From Glandiceps talaboti (lineage: Eukaryota; Hemichordata; Enteropneusta; Spengelidae), in contig NC_135554.1 of assembly GCF_964340395.1 (NCBI RefSeq), positions 20,135,592 to 20,199,591 on the forward strand: a stretch of DNA of 64,000 nt, read 5' to 3'. The notes below the pieces were generated by a model. The model worked only from the letters and a program-made list of their open reading frames with translations, ran no database searches and was not told the DNA's origin. Below, piece by piece: positions 57,664 through 64,000 of the stretch. Numbering within the stretch: position 1 is the first letter of the stretch; each line of letters starts with the position of its first letter. Made by a program: the position numbers and the translations under genes.

Positions 57664-60089
57664 TATTAAACAGTGTTCGATTTTGTTAAGTCATGATCAT
57701 GCATGCATCTTTATAGCTTTCAAGTTTGATGCATTCCTTTATGTACAGATCAAGTCTATACTGCGCTGATCTGACTTGTTCCTCGGAAAGGCAAACAATC
57801 ATATGTCTCGGTCGGTGCCTGACGACTGCAGTTATATGTTTTGATTCAGTTTGATATATTATTATGGACTGAAGCACTCCTATCTCACCTTAGTCTATAT
57901 CATAATGTCATCTTTTGCAATTAAGGTATTTGTATTGTCAACTCTCTTAATCGAATGATTCACATAATGGTAGCGGATGTTGATCCTAAAATTGTCATAA
58001 ACTGTCAGTGTTTAACTTTAAGCACCTCAACCGGTTCTCCATTAAGTCTATTCAGCTGCTACTCCACACATTTCACTTGGCCAAAACATATACAAACCTA
58101 AGATCACCAAGCTGATCACAATTCTTGTTGATCCCTTTCCTCGAGGTTAGGCTTGCAAACAACCGCCCAGTGCTACTATGAAAATCGCCAATGATAATTA
58201 TCATTCGAGCCAGCTCCTCCGAACCTTTCTATTTTATTCTAACATATATCCAGACATCATTATCAATATGTGTTAAAGCTAAATCATTTTAAATGGGAAC
58301 ATCTCGTTCAATGATCTACATTTCACTCATTCCCATTCATGCGTCAACCATGTGTATGAGGTCTACAATTCTATGACCAACCTCGGCAAAAGTTCAACTA
58401 TCCCTCATTAGTTAGTCTATGAGTCGATTTAATGTATACTGGAGATGAACCTGCATTTTAGAAACCACTTACTCCGCAGGCAGGATTTAGGGTTGGATTT
58501 TGTTAATTCTAGATGATGTCTTTGAATATTTCATAAGACTAGTATATGAGAGTAAAACATTAAAAAGACAGCATTTCTTTTTATGGTTATTCTATCATCT
58601 TGCTTTCCATGTAAGTGAAACCAGATTTGTGTCTCGTTTGGATCCGCTTCTCTCAGATCCTAAAAAACTCACAACTATAAAATGTAGACAACTGCAATAT
58701 GACGAATACGCATTGAAGAATTGCTGCTAATATAATATGTAGTGTATAACTCTTTGCACACATTTTTTTATACAGTGCTTAATAAATGGATATATTGCTT
58801 TTTAATCAATTCTTAAATGTAGAATAAAGTATTAATGTTCAAGGAAACTTTCATGAAATAAGATTTTCAGAGAATTTTCAGCACTGGGAAATGTAATGGT
58901 ACTGATTATATGTGTATGATGTTATAAGATTTCGTCAAACGGCATGTTAAATCATTCTACGTGCATTCGTCACGTCAAATTGCAACCCCTACTTCACTAG
59001 TACGTTATGTATTAGACGTTCCCGTCAACCACGTTTTTTTCTGAATGTATAGCGTTTCTTTTGTATGTTTTCAATCCCCTTCTATCAGCTAACATTTTCA
59101 GACGTAAGCGTACTCTTTAGTACGTCGAAAATATTGGTGGCGCCCGCTATATTTACGTAGCGATTCTAAACAGACAAACAGAAAGGGGAAAATGGCAACA
59201 TTAGCAATCGAAATGTTTGAAGTATTTAGCCCGAAACACAGAGAAATCAATCGATAACATTTCGCGCGTTTCATCATTGAAGACTGTCGCTCACAAAAGT
59301 TGGCCTATTTGCTCTTGATAGCATTCTTGTTTGCAATTGTATCTATCTATCTATTTATTTTAGACAGCTGCGCACCAGTTGCTATGTTCGTACATTAGCA
59401 TGCGCAATATTTGGAACACGCACATATTGGAAATCTTGTTACAGATGTCATATTCGAAATCATAGTAAGTTTCCTACTTGGCCATATTATGCCCTACTTT
59501 GATAAAGAGGTCAGTAAACTGTACTCGGGGTCATGAAAAGACCATGCGCCCTTAAAATTAGACTGGGTACACATTTCTCACATATAGAATTTATATCGGT
59601 TATTTATCAATGTTGTTTGGGATGGTCAAAGGATATGGTCACTATACGTTTAATGATTCTTAAATGGTTTACATTAAATATTTTAACCATTCGCATTCGA
59701 CATGTAAATGGGAAGACACACGTAGAGGGCAGGCGGCTTGACACATCCAGTAGAGACGAGGGGAGAGAGCTAGATATACTGCCAGGTGTTATGCTGTCCT
59801 TATTGTGTTTACCTTGGCTTTGAACATAAGTAATTGTGTAGCGTCGACTAAGCTAATTTCATAAATTTCAAATAATCCCGTTTACAATATTAATATGGAG
59901 ATGGTGACATTGGAGATCTATGTACCAGGTGTGGAGATTTGTACCCTATTATTTCGTCTAAGTGTCATAGTGGAAAGTGTGGACAGAGGGAGATGGACGT
60001 TGTGGTGTGATTCTTAAACAAGCTCGGACGAATTGTTTGTTAACCTTTCATCATTTGGCTTTTCACTGAATTACCCCAATTAAAAACAA
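57664..60089. other. 2.4 kb without a supported gene
   Basis: AT-rich DNA. A short start-like frame at 59191 (GAAAATGGC context, peptide MATLAIEMFEVFSPKHREI) stops after about 21 codons without a donor. Frames at 58500-58730 and 59533-59823 are unrecognised. Confidence 0.45.
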
Positions 60090-60409
60090 CCTTCACAGAG
60101 TTGTTGTCGACTCGGAGCAATAACTAGTTCCCAAGGAAATGTATTGGCACTAAAAATGTTCGCGTATCATATGCATTTAGCCCAACTTCGTATTCCATGA
60201 CACTCGTGTGTACAATTTTGGTTTCATCACCATCACCACGCTAAGCTATACAAATTGAAATACGCAATATCCACACTAATCATGTCATAGCGAGTAAGCT
60301 AAAGATCAAATACTTACAAAATCACGAAACAGACGATGATGACTGCAAAACACAGACACACAGACACACAGACACACACATACATACATACATACATACA
60401 TACATACAT

Positions 60410-60444
<35 letters not shown>

Positions 60445-61392
60445 GCTAGTATTGCAATGTGTATCTAGTTTCTTTCGGGGAGTCCTTCTAGTGGGTAGAA
60501 TTCATCTGGAGAAGAGGAGCCTTATGCAATGATTCATTTTTCATTGACAAGTAACTCTACTTCTTGCTCTGTTAAATCGACCCCGTTGTTGCTTTGAGCG
60601 CAATGTAGACGTACTGTTGAATAATCTGTTGACTTGGGTACTCATAGGAGCAATACCAGTACAATTCACAGAAGGCTAGATAACACAATTGTACTGTAAC
60701 CATGGCAATTGCATTTGGATAAGGTGTTAAAACTTGTTGCTATGCTACTTAGTCCTTCAGCGATATTTACTGTTTAATCCTGCATGTGTTAAACGCTGCC
60801 TTAAAAGAGCAGTACTGGGTCCATTAGGACAGTTTAGTCGTGGAAGATTGTCATTCGCTCTATTTAATCGTACTATAGTACAATATCTCCTCATTCAGTT
60901 AAACCAACTATAATCACGTGAATGGCCATCCCGTAAAAATGCAATGGTTAGTCTTTTGCAAGTGTATTTATGTCGAATGATACAGTAAAACGGCAAATCA
61001 ACCATTATTTGTACGACTGTTTCATTCGTGAAATCCATTTACAGCTACTTACCTAGAATCATATCGCTCACAATCGAAAGTAACGTTCTCTCATGTGATA
61101 TTTCAACTGCTCTTTCCTCAACAGATTTACCAACCATACACAGTTTTCACCCTCTTTTAGGGATAACTTACATAATTTACATATTCATTTTCAGCACTTG
61201 AACGTTGGATCAAATTGATCACGTACAATTAACCAAAACTTACGGATTAGATGGCGCCACGTTTACAGTCATGTGTCTAAGTATACATCTCAATCTGATT
61301 TTCGATTGAGCCATTATATCAGGTATATCAGCTCAGGCTGTATCACAAAGACTGCTTACAGAAGTGACACTTTAATTTGTATCTCAAAAAGA
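60090..61392. repeat. tandem duplication, unit A (1303 bp)
   Basis: Begins CCTTCACAGAGTTGTTGTCG and ends TTTGTATCTCAAAAAGA, directly abutting unit B. By eye the two units differ by a few dozen positions at most, apart from length differences in the CATA/CA microsatellite (here 60350-60444) and a small indel near 61340. A plus-strand frame open in unit B is broken here by TAA at 60910-60912. Confidence 0.95.
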
Positions 61393-61736
61393 CCTTCACA
61401 GAGTTGTTGTCGACTCGGAGCAATAACTAGTTCCCAAGGAAATGTATTGGCACTAAAAATGTTCGCGTATCATATGCATTTAGCCCAACTTCGTATTCCA
61501 TGACACTCGTGTGTACAATTTTGGTTTCATCACCATCACCACGCTAAGCTATAAAAATTGAAATACGCAATATCCACACTAATCATGTCATAGCGAGTAA
61601 GCTTAAGAACAAATACTGACAAAATCACGAAACAGACGATGATGACTGCAAAACACAGACACACAGACACACAGACACACACAGACATACATACATACAC
61701 ATACACATACATACATACATACATACATACATACAT

Positions 61737-61775
<39 letters not shown>

Positions 61776-62718
61776 GCTAGTATTGCAATGTGTATCTAGT
61801 TTCTTTCGGGGAGTCCTTCTAGTGGGTAGAATTCATCTGGAGAAGAGGAGCCTTATGCAATGATTCATTTTTCATTGACAAGTAACTCTACTTCTTGCTC
61901 TGTTCAATCGACCCCGTTGTTGCTTTGAGCGCAATGTAGACGTACTGTTGAATAATCTGTTGACTTGGGTACTCATAGGAGCAATACCAGTACAATTCAC
62001 AGAAGGCTAGATAACACAATTGTACTGTAACCATGGCAATTGCATTTGGATAAGGTGTTAAAACTTGTTGCTATGCTACTTAGTCCTTCAGCGATATTTA
62101 CTGTTTAATCCTGAATGTGTTAAACGCTGCCTTAAAAGAGCAGTACTGGGTCCATTAGGACAGTTTAGTCGTGGAAGATTGTCATTCGCTCTATTTAATC
62201 GTACTATAGTACAATGTCTCCTCATTCAGTTAAACCAACTATCATCACGTGAATGGCCATCCCGTAAAAATGCAATGGTTAGTCTTTTGAAAGTGTATTT
62301 ATGTCGAATGATACAGTAAAATGGCAAATCAACCATTATTTGTACGACTGTTTCATTCGTGAAATCCATTTACAGCTACTTACCTAGAATCATATAGCTC
62401 ACAATCGAAAGTAACGTTCTCTCATGTGATATTTCAACTGCTCTTTCCTCAACAGATTTACCAACCATACACAGTTTTCATCCTCTTTTAGGGATAACAT
62501 ACATAATTTACATATTCATTTCAGCACTTGAACGTTGGATCAAATTGATCACGTACAATTAACCACAACTTACGGATGAGATGGCGTCACGTTTACAGTC
62601 ATGTGTCTAAGTATACATCTCAATCTGATTTTCGATTGAGCCATTATATCAGATATATCAGGCTGTCTCACAAAGACTGCTTACAGAAGTGACACTTTAA
62701 TTTGTATCTCAAAAAGAC
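61393..62718. repeat. tandem duplication, unit B (1326 bp)
   Basis: Second direct copy of unit A. Its CATA/CA microsatellite (61655-61775) is longer, which accounts for most of the length difference. An 84-codon frame (62065-62319) is intact here. It contains RCLKRAVLGPLGQFSRGRLS, preceded by a TACTTAG acceptor-like site, but no family is recognised. The differences seen against unit A inside it all alter the protein, so it shows no sign of coding constraint. Confidence 0.95.
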
Positions 62719-63072
62719 CAAAATTTCAAACAGGTTCAATATCCTAATTCCCCTTAAACTTTATGTGATGGAACTGATAAATATCACCCTGCCCTTTCCA
62801 TCGTGATAGATACATCCTGTCATGAATCTTTCCCATCTTGGAGATTATCTTCTACATTATATTTCCAATTAAATAAAAACTGGCAGCTGAATGAACTACT
62901 GCGTAATCTAAGATTGGTCTCAAAATGCCCTAAGATAACACATTCCATCTATCATCTATGGTCTACGGCAGGTAGTTTAGACTAGAAGCGACATATGGTT
63001 GGAACTGTTGTTAAAATCACGGCCCATGGGATCTACAAATAATGTATAAAAGGCGTGTAAGACATCTCTTTC
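62719..63072. other. stretch without recognisable features
   Basis: Unique-looking DNA between the duplication and the TC array. The frame at 62803-62985 is unrecognised. Confidence 0.5.
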
Positions 63073-63074
63073 TC

Positions 63075-63158
<84 letters not shown>
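63073..63158. repeat. (TC)n microsatellite
   Basis: About 40 TC units, preceded by TCTTTCTCTTCC variants. Confidence 0.98.
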
Positions 63159-63161
<3 letters not shown>

Positions 63162-63527
63162 AATAAGTAATAGCTAGAACCGATTAGGTTTTGGTAAACA
63201 TCCACGAACATGAAGTAGCACAAGCTGAGTTTATAGTGAAATATAACTTAAATAAACCCACATTCTAGTATAATGTTAATGTCAGTGCATGCCTTCTATG
63301 ACATAACGATTGTCTTCTGGCATTGTTAGAACAGTTGACTGCATAGTAGGAATTTCCTGGACATTTTTGTGATACGTATTATAAATTACGTCATCGGATC
63401 TTTTATGACATATCTAAATACCGGGTTTTGAGGTCAGTCAATTGCAAATGGTTGTTTAGTGTGTTTCAGTAAGTACAATCCTGTGGGTAGCTTTTCAATA
63501 TGCAGCTAAACCTATACCTAAATGTGT

Positions 63528-64000
63528 ATAAATTATATGAAATTTGAAGGATGCATACTTCAAATTTCATATAATTTATAATTTGATGATAACAAAACGC
63601 ACGTGTCCTATAAAGCTTGTTGATGTAGCTATTATTTTGTCAAGACTAATTTTCACATAATTAATAATCTTTAGTCATTGGGCTATATCTAAAGTGGACA
63701 AGCTTCAAATTTCTAATAATTTGGCACATACATAACAAACGGCACATTGTTGAAGTAGCTCTAACTGTAATGAGTAATTTGCATACTAAATTACTTTTGG
63801 TGATTAGGTAATCGCCTAAAAAAAAGAAGCTTCAAATGTCATGTGAAAAAAGCATTTGTCGTACGAAAGCTTGTTGATGTAGTTCATAATTTTAACGAGT
63901 AATTCGCATAATCAAAGAAATTTACCAATATAAGAGATATACCATTTATGGTAGATCAGAGCTTTACATTCTGATAAAGCAACTATCAGAAAGGTTTGCG
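63528..64000 (-). mobile_element. inverted, partial copy of the ~145-bp tandem-repeat element
   Basis: Read on the minus strand, the sequence matches the units at 33.1-34.1 kb: ACATCAACAAGCTTTATAGGACA (here inverted at 63605), GAAATTTGAAGTATGC, GATATAGCCC, and TTAATTATG with related words. Three diverged units are visible, at about 63605, 63735 and 63858. The left edge is a fold-back: 22-bp perfect arms at 63528-63549 and 63558-63579 around an 8-base loop, built from the unit's own TTGAAGTATGC motif. The copy runs off the window end. Confidence 0.75.

Noticed and set aside
59191-59256. Good-context ATG with MATLAIEMFEVFSPKHREI peptide
   Set aside because: The frame stops after about 21 codons with no splice donor before the stop, so it cannot be supported as a gene or first exon.
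61273-61503. 76-codon frame across the duplication junction
   Set aside because: The frame exists only because two repeat units abut. No family or splice signal supports it.
62065-62319. 84-codon frame in duplication unit B
   Set aside because: Unit A has a stop at 60910-60912 and the other differences are all amino-acid replacing, so there is no sign of selection on a protein.

Overview
The window looks like nuclear genomic DNA from a eukaryote, most likely a marine invertebrate. It is AT-rich, has no bacterial-style gene packing, and is full of tetranucleotide and dinucleotide microsatellites. It also carries fragments of non-LTR retrotransposons, tRNA-derived SINE-like pieces, small inverted-repeat elements, and a tandem-repeat-bearing element of the kind described as pearl/Helentron-associated in molluscs and other invertebrates. 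I cannot name the species.

No complete protein-coding gene is visible. Almost all long open frames are translations of microsatellites (His-Thr-Tyr-Ile, Met-Tyr-Val-Cys, Ser-Leu, poly-His and similar) and encode nothing credible. Four short stretches look like possible spliced exons of unknown genes: a first exon on the minus strand at 715-798, a terminal exon on the plus strand at 8253-8402, a start-codon exon on the plus strand at 54191-54244, and a first exon on the minus strand at 55256-55405. The last is the best supported, with an in-frame stop just upstream of the ATG and a GTAAGT donor. All four are hypotheses. The rest would be intron or intergenic DNA.

Layout. 1-5 kb: an 18-bp minisatellite, GAAT and TA arrays, a tRNA-like SINE fragment and a compound array. 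5-7 kb: decayed tandem repeats of several periods. 7.7-8.1 kb: a compound microsatellite folded as a large inverted repeat. 8.4-20 kb: mostly featureless, with pentanucleotide, CATA and GAT arrays and a second SINE-like fragment. 20-32 kb: very long TTAC/ACTC, GA, ATTC, CAGA and CGGA arrays and the first copy of a palindromic element. 33-35.3 kb: the tandem-repeat element (seven ~145-bp units), a 36-unit GATA array and a near-perfect 220-bp palindrome set between CATA arrays. 36-48 kb: sparse, with a 5'-truncated CR1/L2-like LINE at 39.4-40.0 kb and the second palindromic element at 47 kb. 48-57.7 kb: a small inverted-repeat element, long TATG arrays, the exon candidates, a second retrotransposon-like C-terminal fragment and a 440-bp terminal-inverted-repeat element. 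60-62.7 kb: a recent 1.3-kb direct tandem duplication. 63.5-64 kb: a second, inverted copy of the ~145-bp repeat family, running off the window.

There is no operon-like cooperation between genes to describe. The main biology is repeat turnover: in-register microsatellite variant switching, fold-back elements, and tandem-repeat transposons carrying a periodic ATGCAAAT octamer.
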